Assembly: GCF_001870675.1 (NCBI RefSeq)
Contig: NZ_MEHT01000017.1
Location: 1 to 64,000, forward strand
Origin: Roseinatronobacter thiooxidans
GTDB lineage: Bacteria > Pseudomonadota > Alphaproteobacteria > Rhodobacterales > Rhodobacteraceae
Direction: 5' to 3'
DNA: 64,000 nucleotides
Part shown: positions 54,027-62,632 of the stretch, piece after piece
How the letters are laid out: each line of letters starts with the position of its first letter
Position numbering within the stretch: position 1 is the stretch's first letter
The notes under the pieces: model-generated
Told to the model about the DNA's origin: nothing
Database searches by the model: none
The model's input: only the letters and a program-made list of their open reading frames with translations
Translations under genes and position numbers: made by a program

Positions 54027-54791
54027 TGAGGGCCACGCGCCGCGCGTGATCAGGACATCGCGCAGCATGGTGGGGCGGTCGGTCATAAGTCCATCCACGC
54101 CCATATCCAGCAGCTGCACCATTTGCGCGCGGTCATTCACTGTCCAGACCTGCACCGCGACCCCTGCCTGATGTGCCGCGCGCACAAAGCGCGGGGTAAC
54201 CACCGGCACCCCTTTCCAGACCGCGGGCACCTGCACCACGCGGAAATCGGCAAGTGCCAGTGGCAGGCCCCAGCCGCGCGCCCAAAGCCGTGCGACCTGG
54301 GCATGGGCGGGCGACCACAACAGGCGCGGGCCAAGAAGGGCGCGGGCCTGCGCTGTGCAGGCAGGGTCAAACGCGCCGATGCTGACACGCTCTGTCGCGC
54401 CCAGCCGCTGGATCAGCGCGCAAAGCGGGGCGACAACCGCGCGCGACTTTGCCTCGATGGCAAGGCAGATGTCCGGATAAGCTGCCAGCAGGTCTTCCAG
54501 CCGCGGAATCTCTGCGCCGCCACGGCTGCGCAGTTTGCGCAGATCGGCATAGTCCATCTGCGCGACCAGCCTTGGATCGTTGAATATCCGGTTCAGATCG
54601 GGGTCGTGATGGATCACAACCTCACCGTCACGCGTGGCATGAACATCCAGTTCCATATGCGTATAGCCCAATGACACCGCATGCGAAAATGCAGGCATGG
54701 TGTTTTCCTCACCCTCCAGCGCGCCGCCGCGATGCGCAATGGCCATAGCGGTAGGAGAGGTCAGGAACAGGGATGTCTCAGCATGGGTCAT
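54015..54791 (-). CDS. ugpQ: Glycerophosphodiester phosphodiesterase
   Basis: The 258-residue protein has AIAHRGG...ENTMPAFSHAVSLGYTHMELDVHATRDGEVVIHHDPDLNRI, the full catalytic GDPD core with metal-binding His/Glu/Asp, and the end VWTVNDRAQMVQLLDMGVDGLMTDRPTML. There is no signal peptide, so it is cytosolic like UgpQ. It hydrolyses glycerophosphodiesters to glycerol-3-phosphate and an alcohol. Confidence 0.92.
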   Translation of the reverse strand: MTHAETSLFLTSPTAMAIAHRGGALEGEENTMPAFSHAVSLGYTHMELDVHATRDGEVVIHHDPDLNRIFNDPRLVAQMDYADLRKLRSRGGAEIPRLEDLLAAYPDICLAIEAKSRAVVAPLCALIQRLGATERVSIGAFDPACTAQARALLGPRLLWSPAHAQVARLWARGWGLPLALADFRVVQVPAVWKGVPVVTPRFVRAAHQAGVAVQVWTVNDRAQMVQLLDMGVDGLMTDRPTMLRDVLITRGAWPSSAR

Positions 54792-54882
54792 GCGCGTATC
54801 TTCACCGGATTTGTGCCTTTGTCGAGGGGCGGGACCACAAGAAAAACATATACAAGAGTGATGTTTTCAGTGTCTATGAAGA

Positions 54883-54896
54883 TTGACATGGATCAT
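54883..54896 (+). promoter_or_regulatory. FNR/CRP-type binding site candidate (FnrL-like)
   Basis: TTGACATGGATCAT matches the FNR consensus TTGAT-N4-ATCAA at 8 of 10 positions. If it is centred at -41.5, a start site near 54931 with TAGCTT at 54919-54924 as the -10 box would fit a class II FNR-dependent promoter. It would serve the small frame at 54952 and perhaps xdhC. This rests on pattern only. Confidence 0.4.
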
Positions 54897-54951
54897 TTTG
54901 ACGCGTTTCAACCTGCGCTAGCTTTCTGTGATCTTCATCGGAAGGACGGAT

Positions 54952-55164
54952 ATGCCTGACACATTCCAATCGTTCTCAGAGGTAAAGCCCCGTCGCATTT
55001 GTCGGACGTCTGCATTGCGTGAAAACGCCATTCTCATGCTGGCATTGAAGTCCCTCGCCGATGTAAAGGCCGCGCAAGATGCAAGCTGGCCCTGTCGCGT
55101 GCGCCCGACACAGCACTTTGCACCCCAGACAGACCCGTCATCGCGGCAGGATTTTTCTTCCTGA
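54952..55164 (+). CDS. Possible 70-residue protein, weakly supported
   Basis: ATG 54952 has a good GGAAGG site 6 bases upstream and follows the FNR-like promoter candidate. The product is basic and Ser/Arg-rich (for example TFQSFSEVKPRRICRTSALRE) and matches no family I know. A coding origin is uncertain. It might instead be part of a long leader of the xdhC operon. Confidence 0.3.
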   Translation: MPDTFQSFSEVKPRRICRTSALRENAILMLALKSLADVKAAQDASWPCRVRPTQHFAPQTDPSSRQDFSS

Positions 55165-55294
55165 TCTGGCCTGCGCCAAACGATACCGCGCGGCAGATCA
55201 TGCTGCGTGCCATCCGACAAAGATCGCATTTGCCAAGCTGATTATTACCTGCCATCTTCCCCCAAGTTTCGGGCGGTGAGGGGAGGCGCGCGCT

Positions 55295-56281
55295 ATGGAG
55301 GTCCGTTTTGACCAGATACCAGAGATCGCGCTGGAGTGGCATGACGCCGGTCGCGGTGCTGTGTTGGCGACTGTTGTGCAGACTTGGGGTTCTGCGCCGC
55401 GTCAGGCGGGCAGCCAGCTTGCGATTTCCGGCGCGGGCGAGATTATGGGCTCTGTCTCGGGCGGGTGCGTGGAAGGTGCTGTGGTCGTCGCCGCGCTGGA
55501 TGCGCTGGCCGATGGCCAGCCGCGCCTGCTGAGCTTCGGGGTGGCCGATGAAACCGCGTTTGAAGTGGGGTTGGCCTGCGGCGGCACCATCGAGATTATG
55601 GTTGAACCTGTGGGCGACGATAGCCCCGCTTTGCCTGTGGCCCTGCTGCGCGAGATTGTCACGGCGCGCGCCAGCCGCGCGCCCGTGGCCTGCGTGACAG
55701 ATCTGGGGGATTGGACGCGTCATCTGTCCACACCAGATAACCCCGATCTGGCCGAGCGATTCCGCCTTGACCGCTCAGGCCGCGATGATCTGGGGCATAT
55801 GGTGGCCTTGCACAACCCGCCTTTGCAACTGGTGGTGGTGGGGGCTGTGCATATTGCGCAAGCCCTGCTGCCAATGGCGCGGCTTGCGGGCTATGCGCCT
55901 GTGCTGGTCGATCCGCGCGACTCTTTCGCCTCTGAGCTGCGATTCCCGGGCGAGACATTGATCCATGACTGGCCTGACGAGGCGCTGGCCGCACTTAAGC
56001 CGGATGCGCGCACGGCGGTTGTGACGCTGACACATGATTCCAAACTTGATGACCCCGCCATCATTGCGGCGCTGCAATCCGATGTGTTCTATCTTGGCTG
56101 CCTCGGGTCTACGCGCACCCATGCCAAGCGGTTGGACCGGCTGCGCGCCGCCGGGTTGAGCGAGGCGCAACTGGCCCGCATTCATGCGCCTGTGGGGCTG
56201 AATATCGGGGCGCGCACGCCTGCTGAAATCGCCCTTGCCACATTGGCGCAGATCACAAGCGCGTTGCGGGGACCGAAATGA
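55295..56281 (+). CDS. xdhC: XdhC/CoxF family molybdenum enzyme maturation protein
   Basis: The 328-residue protein has WGSAPRQAGSQLAI and SVSGGCVEGAVV at the N-terminus (XdhC_CoxI domain) and a Rossmann-like C-terminal half (LQLVVVGAVHIAQAL, VVTLTHDSKLDDPAI, YLGCLGSTRTHAKR, IHAPVGLNIGARTPAEIALA). XdhC-type proteins bind molybdenum cofactor, help its sulfuration and insert it into xanthine dehydrogenase-type enzymes. It lies at the head of the coxSLM operon and overlaps the next gene (ATGA). Confidence 0.9.
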   Translation: MEVRFDQIPEIALEWHDAGRGAVLATVVQTWGSAPRQAGSQLAISGAGEIMGSVSGGCVEGAVVVAALDALADGQPRLLSFGVADETAFEVGLACGGTIEIMVEPVGDDSPALPVALLREIVTARASRAPVACVTDLGDWTRHLSTPDNPDLAERFRLDRSGRDDLGHMVALHNPPLQLVVVGAVHIAQALLPMARLAGYAPVLVDPRDSFASELRFPGETLIHDWPDEALAALKPDARTAVVTLTHDSKLDDPAIIAALQSDVFYLGCLGSTRTHAKRLDRLRAAGLSEAQLARIHAPVGLNIGARTPAEIALATLAQITSALRGPK

Positions 56282-57303
56282 GATTTGGCCCTGTTGCAGT
56301 GCCCGATGCGGCCGGCGCTATTCTTGCGCATTCCGTGGGGCTGGGGCCAAAGCGCTTGCGCAAGGGCAGGGTGCTGGAGGCCGCAGATATAGAGGCGCTG
56401 TGTGCCGCAGGCTATGCCGAGGTGACTGTCGCGCGGCTGGACACAGATGATCTGCATGAAGATGATGCGGCCCTTGCCTTGGCGCGTGCGTTGGTCCCCG
56501 ACCCGCAGGCGGCAGGGCTGGCGCTTAATCCTGTCGGGACAGGCCGTGTCAACATCGTGGCCCAAGGGCCGGGGCTGCTGGCGGTGAATGCGGCCCTTGT
56601 GCATGCTGTCAATGCCATTGACCCCGCAATCACTGTGGCCACCCTGCCAGACCTTATGCGCGTCGAGCGCGGCGCGATGGCGGCCACTGTCAAGATCATT
56701 GCCTATGGTGTTGCTGCCTCTGCGGTCACGCGGGCCTGCGGGGCGGGGCGGGGCGCGTTGCGCCTTATGCCGCCTGTCCTGCGCCGCGCCAGCCTGATCC
56801 AGACGCAGGTGCAGCCCGGCGAGGATGGCGCCAAAGGCCACGCTGTCACGGCCGCGCGGCTGGAACGGCTGGGCGTAACGCTTGACCCGCTGTGCCTTGT
56901 GCCGCATCAGATCGACCCTTTGGCGCAGGCGTTGCAGCAGGCGCAGGGCGAGGTTGTGCTGATTCTGACCGGCTCTGCCACCTCGGACCTGCATGATACC
57001 GCACCAGAGGCTTTGCGCCGCGCGGGCGGGCATGTGGTGCATTTCGGCATGCCGGTAGACCCGGGAAATCTGCTGTTTCTGGGTTACTTGGGCGCGCGGC
57101 CTGTCATCGGACTGCCCGGTTGCGCCAAAAGCCCCGCATTGAACGGGGCTGATTGGGTGATGGAACGGATTATCTGCGGCCAGCAGGTCACTGCCGCCGA
57201 TATTATGGCCATGGGCGTGGGGGGCCTGCTTAAGGAAATACCGACCCGCCCCCGCCCGCGCAGGCAGGGAGAACCCGCGCAGCCCGATCGCGCCCAAGAC
57301 TAA
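56278..57303 (+). CDS. Molybdopterin-binding (MoeA/MoCF-like) protein
   Basis: The 341-residue product has a MoCF-binding domain near its C-terminus (LILTGSATSDLHDTAPEALRRAGGHVVHFGMPVDPGN and PVIGLPGCAKSPALNG). The N-terminus (GAILAHSVGLGPKRLRKGRVLEAADIEALCAAGYAEV) resembles the MoeA-like end of Mo-cofactor proteins in cox clusters. It may adapt the molybdenum cofactor for the hydroxylase encoded downstream. It is shorter than MoeA, and its exact reaction is unknown. Confidence 0.82.
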   Translation: MRFGPVAVPDAAGAILAHSVGLGPKRLRKGRVLEAADIEALCAAGYAEVTVARLDTDDLHEDDAALALARALVPDPQAAGLALNPVGTGRVNIVAQGPGLLAVNAALVHAVNAIDPAITVATLPDLMRVERGAMAATVKIIAYGVAASAVTRACGAGRGALRLMPPVLRRASLIQTQVQPGEDGAKGHAVTAARLERLGVTLDPLCLVPHQIDPLAQALQQAQGEVVLILTGSATSDLHDTAPEALRRAGGHVVHFGMPVDPGNLLFLGYLGARPVIGLPGCAKSPALNGADWVMERIICGQQVTAADIMAMGVGGLLKEIPTRPRPRRQGEPAQPDRAQD

Positions 57304-57374
57304 GCCCAAGGTCGCATAGGCGAGGGTAAAAAACCGTGTTTAACTGCACTCAGGATAATAAACGGGAGGAATTT

Positions 57375-57860
57375 ATGTCTCAGGTGAAAATGAAGGTAAA
57401 TGGCCGCGAGGTCAGTGCCGATGCAGAAGGGCGTACGCTGCTGTCCAGCTATCTGCGCGACCTGCTGGGCCTGACGGGAACGCATGTGGGCTGCGATACC
57501 AGCCAATGCGGGGCCTGTGTGGTGCTGGTCAATGGCAAGGCGGTCAAATCCTGCACTGCTTTCGCCGCCGATCTGGACGGGGCCGAGGTGACAACAGTTG
57601 AAGGCATGGCCAATCCCGATGGCAGCCTTGGGACGATCCAGCAAGCGTTTCAGGATTACCACGGCTTGCAATGCGGCTTTTGCACCCCCGGTATGGTCAT
57701 GTCCACTGCCGCCCTTCTGGCCGACAACCCCAAGCCCTCTGAAGAAGAGGTGCGCCATTACCTTGAAGGCAATATCTGCCGCTGCACCGGCTATCAGAAC
57801 ATCGTGCGCGCAGTGATGGCAGCCTCGGGGCAGGACGCAGGCGCGCTTGCGGCAGAATAA
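57375..57860 (+). CDS. coxS: Molybdenum hydroxylase small subunit, 2Fe-2S (CoxS type)
   Basis: ATG 57375 after GGGAGGAATTT gives 161 residues. Two [2Fe-2S] clusters are visible: [16 protein letters not shown]...SC near the start and CGFCTPGM with CRCTGYQNI. It passes electrons from the large subunit to FAD. Length and motif order are standard for the family. Confidence 0.94.
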   Translation: MSQVKMKVNGREVSADAEGRTLLSSYLRDLLGLTGTHVGCDTSQCGACVVLVNGKAVKSCTAFAADLDGAEVTTVEGMANPDGSLGTIQQAFQDYHGLQCGFCTPGMVMSTAALLADNPKPSEEEVRHYLEGNICRCTGYQNIVRAVMAASGQDAGALAAE

Positions 57861-57918
57861 ATCCATTGGGTGCATGCCCTAGCCATGCACCAGCATCAGA
57901 TTTCTTGAGGAGGAAGAA

Positions 57919-60291
57919 ATGCCCAAAGATGACGGCATTGGCGCCAGCACCAAACGGCGCGAGGATATCCGGTTTCTGACAGGGAACGGCAAATACACCG
58001 ATGACATCAACCTGCGCGGGCAAAGCTTCGTGCATTTCCTGCGTTCAGACGTGGCACATGGGCGGATCAAGGGAATTGACACTGCCGCCGCTGAGGCGAT
58101 GCCCGGCGTGCTCAAGGTTTTCACATCGGCCGATTTCGAATCTGCGGGCGGCATTCCTTGCGGCTGGCAGGTGACGGACCGTTTCGGCGAAGTGATGCAG
58201 GAACCCAAACACCCGATTCTGGCCGAAGGCAAGGTGCGCCATGTGGGCGACCCCATCGCAGCTGTCGTCGCGGAAACCTATGAACAGGCGCGCGATGCCG
58301 CCGAAGCGATCGAGGTTGACATCGAACAGCTGGAAGCTGTCGTCGATATGAAAGCCGCGCTGGCCGAAGGCGCGCCCAAGGTGCATGACGATCTGACGTC
58401 GAACCTGTGCTATGACTGGGGCTTTGTTGAAGAAAACAAAGACGCGGTACATGCGGCGTTCGAGAGTGCCGCGCATGTGGTGTCACTGGAATTGACCAAT
58501 AACCGCCTTGTCGCCAACCCGATGGAGCCGCGCGTGGCCGTTGGCGATTACGACCCGTGGGGTGATAGCCACACGCTCTATACCACCAGCCAGAACCCGC
58601 ATGTGATCCGGCTGCTGATGGGCGCGTTTGTGCTGAATATCCCCGAACATAAACTGCGCGTTGTGGCGCCGGATGTGGGCGGTGGTTTTGGCTCCAAGAT
58701 TTATCACTATGCCGAAGAAGCCTTTTGCACTTATGCCGCGAAAGTGCTGAAACGCCCTGTGAAATGGACCTCATCGCGTTCAGAGGCGTTCATCTCGGAC
58801 GCGCATGGGCGCGACCACAAGACCAAGATTGAACTGGCGCTGGATGCAGACCATAATTTCACCGCGCTGCGCACCGAATCCTATGCCAATATGGGCGCGT
58901 ATCTGTCCACCTTCGCGCCGTCCATTCCCACATGGCTGCATGGCACGCTGATGGCGGGCAACTACAAAACCCCGCTGATCTATGTGAACGTCAAGGCAGT
59001 GTTTACCAATACGGTGCCAGTCGATGCCTATCGCGGCGCTGGGCGGCCAGAAGCCACCTTCCAGATTGAACGACTGGTCGACAAGGCCGCGCGCGAACTG
59101 GGCGTGGACCCGATCGAATTGCGGCGCAAGAACTTCATCAAGGCGGATCAATTCCCGTATCAGACGCCGGTTGCGGTGGTCTATGACACCGGCAATTATG
59201 ACGCCACGATGGACAAAATGCTGGAGCTGGCAGATTACGCCAATTTCGACAAACGCGCGGAAGAGAGCAAAGCACGCGGCAAGCTGCGCGGCTTTGGCAT
59301 CGCGCATTATATCGAGGCATGTGGCATTGCACCATCCAACCTTGTGGGCCAGTTGGGCGCGCGGGCGGGGCTGTACGAATCTGCCTCGGTTCGGGTGAAT
59401 GCGACCGGCTCGATCTCGGTCTATACGGGCAGCCACAGCCACGGGCAGGGGCATGAAACCAGCTTTGCCCAAGTCGTGGCCGAGATGATCGGGGTGGATG
59501 CGACCAGCATTGAAATTCACCATGGCGACACGTCCAATACACCGATGGGCATGGGCACTTACGGCTCTCGCAGTCTTGCGGTGGGCGGGTCGGCCATTGT
59601 GAAGGCCACGAATAAGATCATCGACAAGGCCAAGAAAATCGCGGCCCATCTGCTGGAAGCAGCGCCTGAAGATATCGAGCTGAAAGACGGCAAGTTCAGC
59701 GTGGCGGGCACGGATAAATCTGTCGATTGGTCAGGCGTGACGCTGGCGGCCTATGTGCCGCACAACTACCCGCTGGAAGACCTTGAACCGGGGCTGGAAG
59801 AAACAGCGTTTTATGATCCGTCGAACTTCACTTACCCATCGGGGGCCTATGGCTGCGAGATCGAGTTGGACCCGGAAACCGGCAAGATCGACATTCTGCG
59901 CTTCATCGCGGCAGATGATTTCGGCAATATCGTCAATCCGATGATTGTTGAAGGTCAGGTGCATGGCGGGCTGGCTCAAGGGATCGGGCAGGCGCTGATG
60001 GAAAACTGTGTCTATGACGATCAGGGCCAGCTGCTGTCCGGCAGCTTCATGGATTACGCCATGCCCCGCGCCGATGATGTGCGCGGCTTCACGGTGGATC
60101 ATAGCTGCATCACGCCTTGCACGCATAACCCGCTGGGGGTGAAGGGCTGCGGTGAAGCAGGCGCGATAGGCTCGCCCCCTGCGGTGGTCAATGCGGCCAT
60201 CGACGCGCTGCACCGCGCAGGCCACACCCATGTCACCCATATCGACATGCCCCTGACGCCTTCGCGCGTCTGGGCGGCCATGAAAGCTTGA
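57919..60291 (+). CDS. coxL: Molybdenum hydroxylase large subunit, CoxL form II
   Basis: The 790-residue protein starts behind GAGGAGGAAGAA. It has the Mo-cofactor-binding motifs [13 protein letters not shown] and GTYGSRS, the catalytic glutamate in [14 protein letters not shown], and AYRGAGRPE at the active-site loop (about residue 375). That loop marks form II. True CO dehydrogenases (form I) have AYXCSFR there. The substrate of form II enzymes is often not CO and is generally unknown. It is probably a (SLM)2 complex with the neighbours. Confidence 0.92.
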   Translation: MPKDDGIGASTKRREDIRFLTGNGKYTDDINLRGQSFVHFLRSDVAHGRIKGIDTAAAEAMPGVLKVFTSADFESAGGIPCGWQVTDRFGEVMQEPKHPILAEGKVRHVGDPIAAVVAETYEQARDAAEAIEVDIEQLEAVVDMKAALAEGAPKVHDDLTSNLCYDWGFVEENKDAVHAAFESAAHVVSLELTNNRLVANPMEPRVAVGDYDPWGDSHTLYTTSQNPHVIRLLMGAFVLNIPEHKLRVVAPDVGGGFGSKIYHYAEEAFCTYAAKVLKRPVKWTSSRSEAFISDAHGRDHKTKIELALDADHNFTALRTESYANMGAYLSTFAPSIPTWLHGTLMAGNYKTPLIYVNVKAVFTNTVPVDAYRGAGRPEATFQIERLVDKAARELGVDPIELRRKNFIKADQFPYQTPVAVVYDTGNYDATMDKMLELADYANFDKRAEESKARGKLRGFGIAHYIEACGIAPSNLVGQLGARAGLYESASVRVNATGSISVYTGSHSHGQGHETSFAQVVAEMIGVDATSIEIHHGDTSNTPMGMGTYGSRSLAVGGSAIVKATNKIIDKAKKIAAHLLEAAPEDIELKDGKFSVAGTDKSVDWSGVTLAAYVPHNYPLEDLEPGLEETAFYDPSNFTYPSGAYGCEIELDPETGKIDILRFIAADDFGNIVNPMIVEGQVHGGLAQGIGQALMENCVYDDQGQLLSGSFMDYAMPRADDVRGFTVDHSCITPCTHNPLGVKGCGEAGAIGSPPAVVNAAIDALHRAGHTHVTHIDMPLTPSRVWAAMKA

Positions 60292-60304
60292 GGTAGGATC
60301 ACAC

Positions 60305-61093
60305 ATGCATAATTTCGAGTTCGTAAAACCCTCTAGCGTGGCCGAAGCGGTGGCCGCACTTGCCAGCGAGGAAGCCCAGCCCCTGTCGGGCGGGCAAACC
60401 CTGATCCCGTCGATGAAGGCACGGCTGAATGCGCCGGAAACGCTGGTCAGCCTGATGGGAATTGCCGAGATGCAAGGCGTCTGCCCGGACGCGGGCAGCC
60501 TCGTCATCGGGGCTGCTACACCCCATGCAACTGTCGCGGCAGAGGCGGCCAGCCACTTCCCCGGTCTTGCCGCCCTTGCAGGCCAGATCGGCGATCCTGC
60601 GGTGCGCAATCGCGGCACCTTGGGCGGCAGTCTGGCCAATAACGACCCCTCTGCCTGCTATCCGGCAGCGGCACTTGGCACAGGGGCCACAATCGTCACC
60701 AATGCGCGCGAGATTGCGGCCGATGACTATTTTCAGGGCATGTTCACCACTGCGCTGGAAGAGGGCGAGATCATCACATCGGTGCGCTTTCCCATTGCCG
60801 AGAAATCGGCCTATGCGAAATTCCTGCAACCCGCGTCACGCTTTGCGCTGACAGGGGTGTTTGTGGCGAAATACGCATCCGGCGTACGGGTGGCGGTGAC
60901 AGGGGCATCGGAAAACGGGGTGTTCCGCTGGGCCGAGGCAGAAGCGGCCTTGTCGCAGAATTTCTCTGCAGATGCGATTGCCGAGCTGACCTGTCCGTCA
61001 GACGAGATGATCTCGGACCTGCATGGCACGCCGGAATACCGCGCGCATCTGGTGGGTGTCATGACCCGCCGCGCGGTGGCGGCAGCGCGCTGA
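60305..61093 (+). CDS. coxM: Molybdenum hydroxylase medium subunit, FAD binding (CoxM type)
   Basis: The 262-residue protein has LSGGQTLIPSMKARL and the FAD pyrophosphate motif RNRGTLGGSLANNDPSA, plus the preceding ATPHATVA. It accepts electrons from the iron-sulfur subunit and passes them to the respiratory chain. The order S-L-M here, 13 bp between L and M, agrees with co-transcription. It ends before a strong hairpin. Confidence 0.93.
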   Translation: MHNFEFVKPSSVAEAVAALASEEAQPLSGGQTLIPSMKARLNAPETLVSLMGIAEMQGVCPDAGSLVIGAATPHATVAAEAASHFPGLAALAGQIGDPAVRNRGTLGGSLANNDPSACYPAAALGTGATIVTNAREIAADDYFQGMFTTALEEGEIITSVRFPIAEKSAYAKFLQPASRFALTGVFVAKYASGVRVAVTGASENGVFRWAEAEAALSQNFSADAIAELTCPSDEMISDLHGTPEYRAHLVGVMTRRAVAAAR

Positions 61094-61112
61094 CACATGG
61101 TGTAATCACAGC

Positions 61113-61143
61113 TGACAAGAGGGCCGCTTTGGCCCTCTTGTCA
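61113..61143 (+). terminator. 13-bp perfect hairpin after coxM
   Basis: TGACAAGAGGGCC/GGCCCTCTTGTCA with a GCTTT loop follows the coxM stop by 20 bp. The downstream bases are only CTTT, so the T-run is weak. It probably ends the cox transcript. Confidence 0.7.
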
Positions 61144-61208
61144 CTTTGCGCCTTGGAATTTCGTCCCAGATGCTTAGCTTGTGCAGCAAGCATCTGACAG
61201 GAGAGTTC

Positions 61209-61910
61209 ATGACCATCGATCTGCATTACTGGCCCACGCCCAATGGCTGGAAGATTTCCATCGCACTGGAAGAAATGGCGCTGCCCTATGACGTGCATTA
61301 CGTCAATATTGGCGCGGGCGACCAGTTCAAGCCGGATTTCCTGAAAATCGCGCCCAATAACCGCATGCCTGCGATCACCGATCCGGACGGGCCAGATGGC
61401 GCGCCGATCTCGATGTTTGAGTCGGGCGCGATTTTGCAATATCTGGCCCGCAAGACAGGGCAGTTCGGTGGGCGGACCGAGCGCGACCGCATTGCTGTGG
61501 ATCAATGGCTGATGTGGCAGATGGGCGGGCTTGGGCCAATGGCGGGGCAGGCGCATCACTTCCTGAAATACGCCCCCGCAATGGACCCACCCCAAGACCT
61601 GCCCTATGCCAAGGACCGCTACCGCAATGAGGTGGCGCGCCTGCTTGGTGTTCTGAACACACAACTGGCCGAAAATGACTATGTCGCGGGGGCAGACTAT
61701 AGCATTGCGGATATGGCGATCTGGCCTTGGGCTATTTTGTGGGAGGGCCAAGAGCAGACGCTGGACGACAAGCCCCATCTGGCCCGCTGGCTGGATCTGG
61801 TTGGCGCGCGGCCGGCGGTCGTGCGGGGGCGCGCGCTTGGCGACGAGAAACGCTCGAACCTTCAGGCCGACCGCGAGGCGCAAAAGGTTCTGTTCGGCAA
61901 ACGGGAGTGA
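61209..61910 (+). CDS. Glutathione S-transferase-like protein (YghU/YfcG type)
   Basis: ATG 61209 follows GACAGGAGA and gives 233 residues. The thioredoxin-like N-domain has YWPTPNGWKISIALEEM, NNRMPAITDPDG and FESGAILQYLA. An N-terminal TPNGWK motif with threonine and asparagine is typical of bacterial disulfide-bond GSTs (YfcG, YghU). The helical C-domain ends with YSIADMAIWPW. It probably reduces disulfides or peroxides with glutathione. Confidence 0.88.
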   Translation: MTIDLHYWPTPNGWKISIALEEMALPYDVHYVNIGAGDQFKPDFLKIAPNNRMPAITDPDGPDGAPISMFESGAILQYLARKTGQFGGRTERDRIAVDQWLMWQMGGLGPMAGQAHHFLKYAPAMDPPQDLPYAKDRYRNEVARLLGVLNTQLAENDYVAGADYSIADMAIWPWAILWEGQEQTLDDKPHLARWLDLVGARPAVVRGRALGDEKRSNLQADREAQKVLFGKRE

Positions 61911-61921
61911 GGGGACAATCA

Positions 61922-61979
61922 GCGAGGCGCCGGGTCAAGCCCGGCGCGCCGTCGTGCCGGGCTTGACCCGGCACCTCGC
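61922..61979. terminator. Large inverted repeat between convergent genes, REP-like
   Basis: Two arms, GCGAGG(C)GCCGGGTCAAGCCC and its counterpart, match over about 24 bp with one mismatch; each arm itself contains GCCGGG-TCAAG-CCCGGC. It fills the space between the convergent GST and septation protein genes, so it can act as a bidirectional terminator. The core resembles the palindrome at 36464-36486. Confidence 0.7.
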
Positions 61980-61982
61980 CGC

Positions 61983-62582
61983 TCAGTCGTTGAAATCGCG
62001 CTTGTAGCGCTCGAACAATTTTGCCTGTGCCATGAAAAACCCGAACAGTGCCAGCGGCAGCACAAATGTGCGGAAATTCACCCAGGCATCTGTGGTCATG
62101 GTGCGCCACACAAATTCGTTGGCGCAGGCCATTGCCGCGAACATCAGCGCCAGCCGTTTGGTCAGCAGCATCCAGCCGTCATGGGTCAGCGGCAAGGCGC
62201 CCTCCATCACCAGTTCCAGCCAGCTTTGACCACGGGTCAGCCCAAGCCCCAGCAGCAGCGCGAAGATCGCATAGACTGCAGTGGGTTTCATCTTGAAAAA
62301 CCGCTCGTCATTCAGCCAGACTGTCAGCCCGCCAAAAACCACGACCATGATCAAGGTCACCAGTTGCAACCGGCTGAGCCGTCCTGACAGTTTCCACAAG
62401 ACAAATGTTGCCAGCGCCATCAGCGGAATGAACGCCGCTGTCAGCAGAATGAACGCGTCATATTCGGTGCCGCCAAGCGTGTAGCTTTGCCCGCGTGTGG
62501 TGATATAGCCTGCAAAAAACAGGAATACCGGCCCAAGTTCCAGCCCGATCTTCACAGCGGGGGAGACCTGCTTCTCTGACAT
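61983..62582 (-). CDS. yciB: Septation protein A family (YciB/IspZ) membrane protein
   Basis: ATG 62582 has AGGAAA 6 bases upstream and gives about 199 residues with five or six helices. The family order is LELGPVFLFFAGY, ATFVLW..SGRLSRLQLVTLIMVVVFGGLTVWLNDERFFKMKPT, W..LTKRLALMFAAMACANEFVWR and WVNFRTFVLPLALFGFFMAQ. It supports cell envelope stability and division in enterobacteria. A longer start at 62609 is also possible. Confidence 0.92.
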   Translation of the reverse strand: MSEKQVSPAVKIGLELGPVFLFFAGYITTRGQSYTLGGTEYDAFILLTAAFIPLMALATFVLWKLSGRLSRLQLVTLIMVVVFGGLTVWLNDERFFKMKPTAVYAIFALLLGLGLTRGQSWLELVMEGALPLTHDGWMLLTKRLALMFAAMACANEFVWRTMTTDAWVNFRTFVLPLALFGFFMAQAKLFERYKRDFND

Positions 62583-62632
62583 GATGTTTTCCTGCTTGTT
62601 TCTGGCCATGCCGCTTTATTGCGGCTGAAGGG

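Larger units (their letters stand above)
54792..55294. other. 500-bp intergenic region before the xdhC-coxSLM operon
   Basis: This region separates the glycerophosphodiesterase gene (divergent) from xdhC. It holds an FNR-like site, one doubtful short coding frame and a long frame on the minus strand (54918-55229) that I regard as non-coding. No RNA gene is seen. Confidence 0.5.

Noticed and set aside
54918-55229. Leftward 103-codon frame before xdhC
   Set aside because: No ribosome site and no motif; the opposite strand has better signals (FNR-like site, GGAAGG).
57919-60291. Annotation as true carbon monoxide dehydrogenase
   Set aside because: The active-site loop is AYRGAGR (form II), not AYXCSFR, so CO as substrate is not supported.
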